Assembly: GCA_964569425.1 (NCBI GenBank) | Contig: CAZMVD010000067.1 | Span: forward strand, 1 to 21,313 | Reading direction: 5' to 3' | DNA: 21,313 nucleotides | DNA from: JACQXM01 sp964569425 | GTDB lineage: Bacteria > Planctomycetota > Phycisphaerae > UBA1845 | Shown here: positions 6,558-13,171 of the stretch, piece by piece | Position numbering within the stretch: position 1 is the first letter of the stretch | How the letters are laid out: every line of letters starts with the position of its first letter | Program-made: the position numbers and the translations under genes | The notes under the pieces: model-generated | The model's input: only the letters and a program-made list of their open reading frames with translations | What the model was told of the DNA's origin: nothing | Databases searched by the model: none

Positions 6558-9500
6558 ATGGAAAAAGCTTCGAACCAGACACAAGTCGCCGGACAGGACG
6601 CCGCTTCCTCCGCGCCTGAAGGCCGACGCCCCGGACGGTACACCCCCGCCGCCATCGAACGAAAGTGGCAGCAATACTGGGAAACGCACGCCACCTTCCG
6701 ATCGCCCAACCCCGGAGAGCCCGGCGCCGACATCCGCAAACCCAAGTACTACATCCTGGACATGTTCCCCTACCCCAGCGGCGCCGGGCTGCACGTCGGC
6801 CACCCGCTGGGCTACTGCGCCACCGACATCATCGCGCGCTGGAAGCGCATGTGCGGCTTCAACGTGCTGCACCCCATGGGGTTCGACTCGTTCGGCCTCC
6901 CCGCCGAGCAATACGCCATTGAAACCGGCGTCCACCCGGCTGTCACCACCAAGAAGAACATCGACCGCTATCGCGAACAGCTCCGCCTGTTCGGCTTCTC
7001 CTATGACTGGAGCCGCGAACTCGCCACCTCAGACCCCGGGTACTACCAGTTCACGCAGTGGATGTTCGCGCGAATGTTTGAATCGTGGTATGACGACGAG
7101 TGTCGCTGGGTGGGCCCGGATGGCGCCGCGGTCATCGGCCGCGCCCGACCCATTGCGGAACTGGTCGCGGAATTCGAATCCGGCCGCTGGGGCGTTGACG
7201 GCGATCTTGGCCTCGTTCGCCAGCCCGGTGTGCCCGGTCGCCGCGAATGGCGCGATCTTTCCCCCACCGACCGCCGCGCCGCCCTCAACCGGCAGCGCCT
7301 GGCGTTCCTCGATGAAGTCGCCGTCAACTGGTGCCCCGCGCTGGGCACCGTGCTCGCCAACGAAGAAGTAGACAACGAAGGCCGCAGCGAGCGCGGCGGG
7401 CACCGCGTCTTTCGCCGCCCGCTCAAGCAGTGGATGTTGCGCATCACGCGCTATGCCGAACGGCTGCTGGACGACCTGCCCGATCTCGACTGGCCCGAGC
7501 CCATCAAACTCATGCAGCGCAACTGGGTCGGGCGCAGCACCGGCGCAGAAGTGAGCTTCCGACTTGCGGGAGACGATGCCGTCGCAAAGCACGAGGGCAT
7601 CCGCGTCTTCACCACCCGCCCCGATACGCTCTTCGGCGCCACCTACATGGTCTTGGCGCCTGAACACCCGCTGGTGGAGAAGATCACCACCGCGGACCGC
7701 CGCGCCGAGGTCGCCGCGTACGTAGAGTCCGCCCGGCACCGCTCCGACCTCGACCGCACCGCCGACAACAAAGAAAAAACCGGCGTCTCGACCGGCGCCC
7801 TCGCCGTCAACCCGGTCAACGGCGCACGCATCCCCATTTGGATCGCCGACTACGTGCTCATGGGCTACGGCACCGGGGCCATCATGGCCGTGCCGGGTCA
7901 CGACACGCGCGACTTCGAATTCGCCAAGAAGTTCCAACTCCCCATCGTCGCCGTGGTCGAGCCGAACGACGCCTGGTTCCACGACCAGATCGTGCACGGC
8001 GCGTTCGATCACGCGTACGCGGCCGCGCGGGGGCTCGAAGGCCTGATCGACCGCCTGATGAACTCCGCCAGCTCCGCCGCCGGGCTGATTGCCGGAGTTA
8101 CCGTACAGAATCCGCAGGCGCTGCTCGATGGCGACCTCGGCTGGACGCGCCAGGTCGCGCTCCCCGTGTTTCTGGAGGATCCCGGCCTCTTCGCCGAGAC
8201 CTTTACCGGCGACGGCCGCGCCGTGAATTCCCCTCGCCCCGGCGCCACGGCGAATGTCCCCGGCGGCGTGTGCGACCTCAACGGCCTGTCGACCGACCAG
8301 GCCCAAGAGAAAATCATCGGCTGGCTCGAAGCCCACGGCCTCGGCCGCGGCACGGTTAATTACAAGCTGCGCGACTGGATCTTCAGCCGGCAGAAATACT
8401 GGGGCGAGCCGTTCCCCATTCTCCATGGCCAGGATGGCGAAGTCATCGCGCTATCCGAGAACGAATTGCCGCTCGAACTTCCCCCCATGGAGGACTTCAA
8501 ACCGACCCCCTGCGACGAGAACGACCCCCGCTGCCTGATTCCCACGCCGCCGCTGGGCCGCGCCGCCGAATGGGCCCAGGTCGTCCGCGACGGCAAACGC
8601 TACTCCCGCGACCTCAACACTATGCCGCAGTGGGCCGGCTCCTGCTGGTATTACTTGCGCTTCATCGACCCTCACAACCATGAGCGCTTCTGCGACCCGG
8701 CCGCCGAGAAATATTGGATGCCCGTCGATCTCTACGTCGGCGGCGCCGAACACGCGGTCCTCCACCTGCTCTATGCCCGGTTCTGGCACAAGTTCCTCTA
8801 CGACCTCGGATTCGTCTCCACCCGCGAACCATTCCACAAGCTCTTCAACCAGGGCATGATCCAGGGCTTCGCCTTCCGCGACCGCCGCGGGCTCATGGTC
8901 GCCCCGGAACTGGTCGACGAACGTAACCCCGATGAATTCGTCCACCGTGAATCCGGCGAGCCGCTCACCCGCGTCATCGCCAAGATGAGCAAATCCCTCA
9001 AGAACGTGGTCAACCCGGACCAGATCATCGCCGAGTACGGCGCCGACACCTTCCGCCTCTACGAGATGTACATGGGCCCGCTCGACGCCGCCAAGCCCTG
9101 GAACACGCGCGACGTGCCCGGGCTGTTCAAGCTCTGCCAGCGCATCTGGCGCCTGGTAATCGACCCTGATACCGACCGGCTGTCATCCGCTGTAAGCGAC
9201 GAGCCCCCCTCCGTCGAAGCGCTGCGCGTGCTGCACAAGACCATCGCCCGCGTGACCCAGGAGCTCGAACAGCTCAAGTTCAACACCGCCATCGCCGCGG
9301 TTTTCGATTTCGTCAACGCCATGACCGCGCTGCCCGTGCGCCCCCGTGCGGTGCTCGAGCCGTTCCTGCTGGTCATTTCCCCTTTTGCACCGCACCTGGC
9401 GGAGGAGCTGTGGCAGCGCCTGGGGCATGAACAATCGCTCGCCTATGAACCCTGGCCCGCGTTCGACCCCGCGCTGGCGCGCGACGAACAGGTCGAAATC

Positions 9501-9677
9501 GCCGTGCAGATCGCCGGCAAAATCAAGGCCCGCGTCACCGTTTCCGCCGACGCCGACGAAGACGCCATCCAGCGCGCCGCCCTCGCCGACGCCCGCGTGG
9601 TCGAATCGCTGGCGGGCAAGAACGTGCGCAAGGTCATCGTGGTCAAGGGCAGACTGGTGAACATCGTGACGAACTGA
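6558..9677 (+). CDS. leuS: Leucyl-tRNA synthetase
   Basis: This class I aminoacyl-tRNA synthetase charges tRNA-Leu in the cytosol. The 1039-residue product is clearly longer than the roughly 860 residues of E. coli LeuRS. The HIGH motif is HVGH (79-82) within YPSGAGLHVGHPLGY. The CP1 editing domain contains TTRPDTLFGATYMV and GYGTGAIMAVPGHDTRDFEFA. LRDWIFSRQKYWGEPFPI marks the return to the catalytic core, and KMSKS is exact at 809-813. An anticodon-binding domain and a C-terminal domain ending VIVVKGRLVNIVT follow. Extra length comes from a leading extension of about 25 residues, an insert around 165-255, and about 50 extra residues in the editing region around 467-540. The ATG at 6558 is the first in-frame start after the promoter; the N-terminus before residue 28 is not conserved in style. 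Confidence 0.97.
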   Translation: MEKASNQTQVAGQDAASSAPEGRRPGRYTPAAIERKWQQYWETHATFRSPNPGEPGADIRKPKYYILDMFPYPSGAGLHVGHPLGYCATDIIARWKRMCGFNVLHPMGFDSFGLPAEQYAIETGVHPAVTTKKNIDRYREQLRLFGFSYDWSRELATSDPGYYQFTQWMFARMFESWYDDECRWVGPDGAAVIGRARPIAELVAEFESGRWGVDGDLGLVRQPGVPGRREWRDLSPTDRRAALNRQRLAFLDEVAVNWCPALGTVLANEEVDNEGRSERGGHRVFRRPLKQWMLRITRYAERLLDDLPDLDWPEPIKLMQRNWVGRSTGAEVSFRLAGDDAVAKHEGIRVFTTRPDTLFGATYMVLAPEHPLVEKITTADRRAEVAAYVESARHRSDLDRTADNKEKTGVSTGALAVNPVNGARIPIWIADYVLMGYGTGAIMAVPGHDTRDFEFAKKFQLPIVAVVEPNDAWFHDQIVHGAFDHAYAAARGLEGLIDRLMNSASSAAGLIAGVTVQNPQALLDGDLGWTRQVALPVFLEDPGLFAETFTGDGRAVNSPRPGATANVPGGVCDLNGLSTDQAQEKIIGWLEAHGLGRGTVNYKLRDWIFSRQKYWGEPFPILHGQDGEVIALSENELPLELPPMEDFKPTPCDENDPRCLIPTPPLGRAAEWAQVVRDGKRYSRDLNTMPQWAGSCWYYLRFIDPHNHERFCDPAAEKYWMPVDLYVGGAEHAVLHLLYARFWHKFLYDLGFVSTREPFHKLFNQGMIQGFAFRDRRGLMVAPELVDERNPDEFVHRESGEPLTRVIAKMSKSLKNVVNPDQIIAEYGADTFRLYEMYMGPLDAAKPWNTRDVPGLFKLCQRIWRLVIDPDTDRLSSAVSDEPPSVEALRVLHKTIARVTQELEQLKFNTAIAAVFDFVNAMTALPVRPRAVLEPFLLVISPFAPHLAEELWQRLGHEQSLAYEPWPAFDPALARDEQVEIAVQIAGKIKARVTVSADADEDAIQRAALADARVVESLAGKNVRKVIVVKGRLVNIVTN

Positions 9678-9735
9678 AAGCCGCCATTGAGGGCGCGACA
9701 GCCTCGAATCGCTGCCGCGAAAGCCAACCGGAGAC

Positions 9736-9829
9736 AATTGCCGAATGCCCATTGCCAATTGGGGAGGAGGACCAACGTTCAATCGGCAATCGGCATTTGG
9801 CAATTGGCATTCGCCAATCGACAATCCCC
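9736..9829. repeat. Heptanucleotide repeat element with inverted arms
   Basis: Two blocks of 7-bp units fill the gap between leuS and the CYTH gene. Positions 9736-9763 contain AATTGCC, GAATGCC, CATTGCC, AATTGGG. Positions 9781-9829 contain seven units in strict register: AATCGGC, AATCGGC, ATTTGGC, AATTGGC, ATTCGCC, AATCGAC, AATCCCC. The units of the left block are essentially reverse complements of the right block (AATTGCC versus GGCAATT), so the two can pair as a long imperfect hairpin. The element is AT-richer than its surroundings and stops four bases before the CYTH start codon. A related element lies at 16274-16359. Confidence 0.8.
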
Positions 9830-9832
9830 ACC

Positions 9833-10507
9833 ATGTCTCTCGAAATCGAAATCAAGCTCCGCGTCGCCTCCCACGAACCCATTCGACAACAGCTGCGCCA
9901 GGTGGGCGCCGGTTTCGTGGAGACCGTGTGGGAGCGCAATATCATCCTCGACCGCCGCGACGGCGAACTTCGCCGCACCGGCCGCGGCCTGCGCATCCGT
10001 ACGGCCCGCCGCGACAGCGACGGCGCACTCCGCACCACCCTCACCGCCAAGGGACCGATCCATGCCGTCGGACCCTCCGCTCCCCCGACGGGGCCCAGTC
10101 CGGTCGGGCCGGGCATGGTAATGCCGGGCTCTGCAATACCGGGCGCTGTGGGACCGGCTTTCCAGCCGGTCTCCGCGCACGCGAAAACCCGCGAGGAACG
10201 CGAAGTCGTCATCAGCGACGCCGACGCCGCCCTGGGCCTGTTGGCGCTGCTCGGCTATGACCCCGTCCTCCAGTTCGAAAAACGCCGCGAACGCTGGACC
10301 CTCGGCGATTGCCTCATCGAACTCGACGAACCTGCCCGGCTCGGGCTGTTCGTAGAGATTGAAGGACCGGACGAAGCCGCCATCCACCGCGTCCGAATTG
10401 ACCTAGCCCTGCAGGATGCCCCCATCGTCCCCGAAACCTATCCCCAACTGGTCCATCAGTATTGCGAAACCCTCGCCATCACCGACCGCACGCTCCGCTT
10501 CGCCTGA
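9833..10507 (+). CDS. CYTH-domain protein (class IV adenylate cyclase / triphosphatase-like)
   Basis: The 224-residue product begins with the CYTH signature ExExK as EIEIK (4-8), which chelates the triphosphate of the substrate. Positively charged strands follow (RRTGRGLRIRTARR, 47-60; LRTTLTAKG, 67-74), and the later acidic strands FEKRRERWTLG, LIELDEP and LGLFVEIEG belong to the tunnel fold. The C-terminal helix pattern SYxxL is replaced by ETYPQLVHQYCE. Members hydrolyse triphosphate compounds or make cAMP, and the sequence alone does not decide between them. Residues about 78-115 (nt 10064-10178) are a Gly/Pro-rich insert absent from ordinary CYTH domains, with hairpins at DNA level; the flanking core remains in frame. 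The start at 9833 is chosen because the conserved domain begins at residue 2 and everything upstream is repeat. Confidence 0.85.
   Translation: MSLEIEIKLRVASHEPIRQQLRQVGAGFVETVWERNIILDRRDGELRRTGRGLRIRTARRDSDGALRTTLTAKGPIHAVGPSAPPTGPSPVGPGMVMPGSAIPGAVGPAFQPVSAHAKTREEREVVISDADAALGLLALLGYDPVLQFEKRRERWTLGDCLIELDEPARLGLFVEIEGPDEAAIHRVRIDLALQDAPIVPETYPQLVHQYCETLAITDRTLRFA
10064..10178 (+). repeat. Hairpin-rich in-frame insertion inside the CYTH gene
   Basis: This stretch encodes a Gly/Pro-rich segment between the CYTH core pieces LTAKGPI and KTREEREVVISD. It holds repeated CCGGGC words (near 10110-10143) and the perfect inverted repeat GACCGGCTTTCCAGCCGGTC at 10152-10171 (8-bp stem, 4-nt loop). 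The same ACCGGC...GCCGGT stem occurs in intergenic clusters at 5660-5701 and 18467-18620. It therefore looks like a dispersed repeat that landed in a coding region and kept the frame. The exact boundaries are estimates. Confidence 0.65.
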
Positions 10508-10517
10508 CGTGCTTGCG

Positions 10518-10545
10518 TTGACTTCTTATCTCGCCCCCTCATAAT
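10518..10545 (+). promoter_or_regulatory. Sigma-70-like promoter of the cytochrome gene
   Basis: TTGACT (10518-10523) and CATAAT (10540-10545) are separated by 16 bp, five of six matches to consensus in each hexamer. Transcription would start near 10552, leaving a leader of about 68 bases before the ATG at 10620. Confidence 0.5.
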
Positions 10546-10619
10546 CGCCTGTGGCGGAACCGACGGACAGCATGTCGGCAGGGCGATCGCGAAAACCCGA
10601 GGTCAAGAGAGAACATCCC

Positions 10620-11036
10620 ATGCGAAAGAACATTCTCTGGATGGCGGCCGTTGCGTTGTGTGGTTGCGGACTGACGCTGATCGCCCAGGATGCCGGTACC
10701 GCGCCGGCGTTTAAGCCTGCGGCCTCGCTTCACGCGCTCATGCACGGGCAGGAATCGCACCTGCTCGCCCTCAAGGAGCTTCTCGACAACGCCAAGGCCA
10801 AAGACCGCATCAGCAACCTCGCCACCCATGCGGAGTTGCTCGCCGAGCTCGCCAACGTCAACATCTATCACAACGAAAAGGCCGACTACCGGGCCTGGGC
10901 CAGGGACCTGCGCGAGACTTCATTGGAATTCGCCAAGGAAGCCAAGGCTCGCGGCGAGAAGAGCGAAGCGAACATGAAAGCCGGCTTCGAGCGCATCAAG
11001 ACCCTGTGCACGGCCTGCCACGACGCCTACCAGTAA
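10620..11036 (+). CDS. Periplasmic c-type cytochrome, class II (cytochrome c'-like)
   Basis: This 138-residue exported protein has an N-terminal signal peptide (about 1-23, cleavage near LIAQ). Cys14/Cys16 do not form a good lipobox. A largely helical body of about 100 residues follows (LHALMHGQESHLLALKELL and LLAELANVNIYHNEKADYR). The single heme-binding site CTACH is at 130-134, four residues from the C-terminus. A heme motif at the very end of a four-helix bundle is the hallmark of class II cytochromes. Its electron-transfer partners or a gas-binding role cannot be read from the sequence. An upstream in-frame ATG at 10551 would place a hydrophilic stretch before the signal peptide, so 10620 is preferred; AAGAGAG lies about 10 bases upstream. 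It has its own promoter-like sequence. Confidence 0.85.
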   Translation: MRKNILWMAAVALCGCGLTLIAQDAGTAPAFKPAASLHALMHGQESHLLALKELLDNAKAKDRISNLATHAELLAELANVNIYHNEKADYRAWARDLRETSLEFAKEAKARGEKSEANMKAGFERIKTLCTACHDAYQ

Positions 11037-11100
11037 CAAACCTGCCAGTGCCTTTCGCTACAGCGCACCCGCATGAGATGGTGTCGAACTCGAAAGATGC

Positions 11101-11119
11101 CCGCCGGCATTTCCGGCGG
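11101..11119. terminator. Hairpin between convergent genes, possible shared terminator
   Basis: CCGCCGG (11101-11107) and CCGGCGG (11113-11119) form a perfect 7-bp stem with a 5-nt loop. It lies in the 95-bp gap between the ends of the cytochrome gene (plus) and the PH-domain gene (minus). No strong U-tract follows on either strand, so its termination activity is a guess from position and symmetry. Confidence 0.4.
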
Positions 11120-11131
11120 CCCATGGCAAAT

Positions 11132-11779
11132 TTATAGACTCTCCACGTGCAGCGTTCGCGCACGTTGCGACTTCATGTGCGAGCGCGCCGCCTCGGCCAC
11201 CGATGTCGCGTCCGCCACACCCACGATCTCCACCTGTCGATCCGTCGCGTCCGTCGAGACCAACAGAATCGTACCCAGCCCGAAGAAGCGGTCCACCAGC
11301 GTCTTGTGGAGTCGAACGTCGTCCACGCGAATCAGCTCCAACTGATCTACCGTCTGGCTCAGAATCCCTCGTTCCACAAACAACCGTTGTGACGTCAGCC
11401 GGTATCGAGTTCCCAGAATCGTCAGCACCATTTTGCCCAGCATGACCACTGCCGACACCACCAACAACCCCGCAACCAGCGCCGCCGTCCTCCAGAATGT
11501 CATCCACTCCACCCGCATGGACAACCAGCCCGCCAGCACCGCCAGCCCTAGATTCCCCACCCCCCACAGGGCTATCCGGCCTGCGTAGTGCTTCCAATGC
11601 GGCCGTCCGGTCCACAGGTCGGATTCCGCCCCCCAGACCGGCCCCGTCGGCAATGCCGTTGTCGATTCGGGCAACACCGGCCCAGCCGCGGAAGGCACGG
11701 GCGGGGGCGGGGTGGATGACGACGATGGAGAATGCGTCATGTTTCGTGACTCCGAGTCCGGTAGGTCCAAGACCCCCAT
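11132..11779 (-). CDS. PH-domain (YdbS/YdbT-like) membrane protein
   Basis: The 215-residue product has a Ser/Pro-rich N-terminus (about 14-45) and then a motif of the form WTGRPHWKHY (56-65). Two membrane segments follow (about 66-86 and 99-121) and a bacterial pleckstrin-homology-like domain (about 122-195): TRYRLTSQRLFVERGILSQT, then LELIRVDDVRLHKTLVDRFF and GLGTILLVSTD. These are the typical bPH2 strands. The family is membrane-bound and of unsettled function. The start at 11779 is preferred because GAGGAG lies 10 bases upstream on the minus strand; the first in-frame start at 11833 and the later ATG at 11740 have poorer signals. The gene diverges from the DUF2007-like gene across a 324-bp gap. 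Confidence 0.8.
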   Translation of the reverse strand: MGVLDLPDSESRNMTHSPSSSSTPPPPVPSAAGPVLPESTTALPTGPVWGAESDLWTGRPHWKHYAGRIALWGVGNLGLAVLAGWLSMRVEWMTFWRTAALVAGLLVVSAVVMLGKMVLTILGTRYRLTSQRLFVERGILSQTVDQLELIRVDDVRLHKTLVDRFFGLGTILLVSTDATDRQVEIVGVADATSVAEAARSHMKSQRARTLHVESL

Positions 11780-11944
11780 GGCAAGCCGGCTCCTCGCATC
11801 ATACCCTTTATTTCGCGCACCGCATGCACGCAAGGCCTCCTGTCGGCCCGTGCGGGGCGGGAACCCGGAAGAGACGCGCAGGACCTGCCTTTCGGCCCGG
11901 ATCCAACAGCTCCAAAACCACCTTCAAAAGGAAAAAAATTTATC

Positions 11945-11972
11945 TTGACGGCGCCGAATCGCGCTCTAGACT
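11945..11972 (+). promoter_or_regulatory. Sigma-70-like promoter with long leader, upstream of the DUF2007-like gene
   Basis: TTGACG (11945-11950) and TAGACT (11967-11972) are 16 bp apart and follow an A-rich stretch (about 11918-11942) that could act as an UP element. Transcription would start near 11979, giving a leader of about 125 bases before the ATG at 12104. Apart from this promoter I see no gene in the 324-bp divergent gap 11780-12103. Confidence 0.55.
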
Positions 11973-12103
11973 CTTCCCGGTTTTGAGAGACGGTTCCTGC
12001 ACGCGATTGTCGGCAGAGCGTCCCTGGGCGCGGAGGTCGGGGTCCAACACTCCGGCCGCAATAACCGTGGAAGAGTATGGGGTTTCTCGCGGGAGTATTC
12101 GAA

Positions 12104-12508
12104 ATGTCGAGAGCGCAACGCACCATCACGTCCGAAGACGCCGTATCGACTCTGGTGGAAGCCGAAGTCACGCCCGTCTTCTTTGCCGAGAACGCAGCGG
12201 AAGCCGAACACTACCGCAACTTGCTGGAGGCCGCCGGGATTCCCGCCTTCCTGGGGGAAACCGATCGCATCGCCCGGCGCGGCCGCAGCGAGACCCCGCT
12301 GCTCGTCGCCCCCACCGATCTGGAACGGGCCAGCGAGCTCATCGCCGCGCAGGACGCCCACGACGCGCAGATGGCCGACGATTGGGAGGAAGACGAGGAA
12401 GACGACGACTTTGACGATGACGACGACGAAGAAGAAGACGACGATTTCCTTTCCGACGACGACGATGCGGACGACGACGAAGAGTTCGACGACGACGTGG
12501 AAGATTGA
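12104..12508 (+). CDS. DUF2007-like small protein with extreme acidic tail
   Basis: The 134-residue product has a compact N-terminal domain (about 23-83). Its pattern, VTPVFFAENAAEAEHYRNLL then EAAGIPAFLGE and PLLVAPTDLERASELI, matches the putative signal-transducing DUF2007 family, a ferredoxin-like fold. From residue about 92 to the end almost every residue is Asp or Glu (for example DDDDDEEEDDDF), encoded by runs of GAC and GAA triplets. The function of the family is not established; the tail could bind metal ions or basic partners. The ATG at 12104 is chosen over 12077 because GGGAG lies eight bases before it. A good terminator follows at 12669. Confidence 0.7.
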   Translation: MSRAQRTITSEDAVSTLVEAEVTPVFFAENAAEAEHYRNLLEAAGIPAFLGETDRIARRGRSETPLLVAPTDLERASELIAAQDAHDAQMADDWEEDEEDDDFDDDDDEEEDDDFLSDDDDADDDEEFDDDVED

Positions 12509-12668
12509 ACGACCATCGCTCCGTTCGTCCGCCGACACCGGACGCCGGCCCATCCGCCCGACCTGATCAAGTCACCCACGGGGAGCATCCTGTGGCTGCG
12601 CCCGGGCTGCACCGCAAAGGTCCGCTAACGGCCCGCCCGGAACCCTGCCGTTCGCGGCCCCCGCTTTC

Positions 12669-12703
12669 GAAGCGCCGCCCCGCCATGGCGCTTCGTCTTT
12701 CTT
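12669..12703 (+). terminator. Rho-independent-type terminator
   Basis: GAAGCGCC (12669-12676) pairs perfectly with GGCGCTTC (12687-12694) around a 10-nt loop and is followed by GTCTTTCTT. It lies 160 bp beyond the DUF2007-like gene and before the DRR-motif gene, so it probably ends the former transcript. The rest of the 283-bp gap 12509-12791 shows nothing I can name. Confidence 0.6.
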
Positions 12704-12791
12704 GCCGCCATTTTGACCAGAACCTGACGAACCACGCCGGCGTTTTCTCGGCGTAGTCAAGGCGCCTTCGCAGGTTTCCGATAGTTCCGCC

Positions 12792-13145
12792 ATGTCTGAC
12801 GACTTCCAGGGACCGGACCGCCGGGAAAAATCGCCCGAACGCAGAAGTGTCGTGGATCGCCGTTGCGGCATGGATCGACGACGCGGGCCCGGTCGGCGCC
12901 GCGGTGAAGTGCGCCGCGCCGCCGAAGAGGGCGAAATCAGCGGCGAACTGCTTGAGTTCATCATGGCCGTGGATGAGTACAAGCGTATCAACGAACGCCC
13001 ATTCCCCTCCTGGTCCGAGGTGTTCGAGATCATCCAGTATCTGGGCTACCGCAAGGTGGCAGCCAAAGCGGCGCACATCAACACCGCCAGCGGCAGCGAA
13101 GTGCTCGATTCCCCCGCCGCCGAACGCGCCCTGCTCCGCAAATAG
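12792..13145 (+). CDS. Small DRR-motif protein of unknown function
   Basis: This 117-residue protein has two halves. Residues 8-40 are strongly basic with a repeated D/E-R-R motif (DRR at 9-11, ERR at 16-18, DRR at 22-24, DRR at 28-30), similar in style to linkers seen beside PilZ and related signalling domains. Residues about 50-92 form an ordered segment, SGELLEFIMAVDEYKRINER then PFPSWSEVFEIIQYLGYRKV, that looks like a conserved helical domain. I believe similar proteins occur in Planctomycetota, but no function can be assigned. The AlaAsn-poor tail AAKAAHINTASGSE ends the protein. No Shine-Dalgarno is obvious. It converges on the glycosyltransferase gene with a 26-bp gap. Confidence 0.7.
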   Translation: MSDDFQGPDRREKSPERRSVVDRRCGMDRRRGPGRRRGEVRRAAEEGEISGELLEFIMAVDEYKRINERPFPSWSEVFEIIQYLGYRKVAAKAAHINTASGSEVLDSPAAERALLRK

Positions 13146-13171
13146 CACACCCACGAGCGCGTGCGCCACGC

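Noticed and set aside
7029..8426. 465-codon minus-strand ORF inside leuS
   Set aside because: Antisense of conserved LeuRS sequence with Gly/Ala/Val-rich composition and no domain.
11134..11143. Fourth TAGACTCT, resembling the -10 boxes
   Set aside because: It lies at the 3' end of the PH-domain gene with no TTG-type -35 at proper spacing, and encodes the end of that protein on the other strand.
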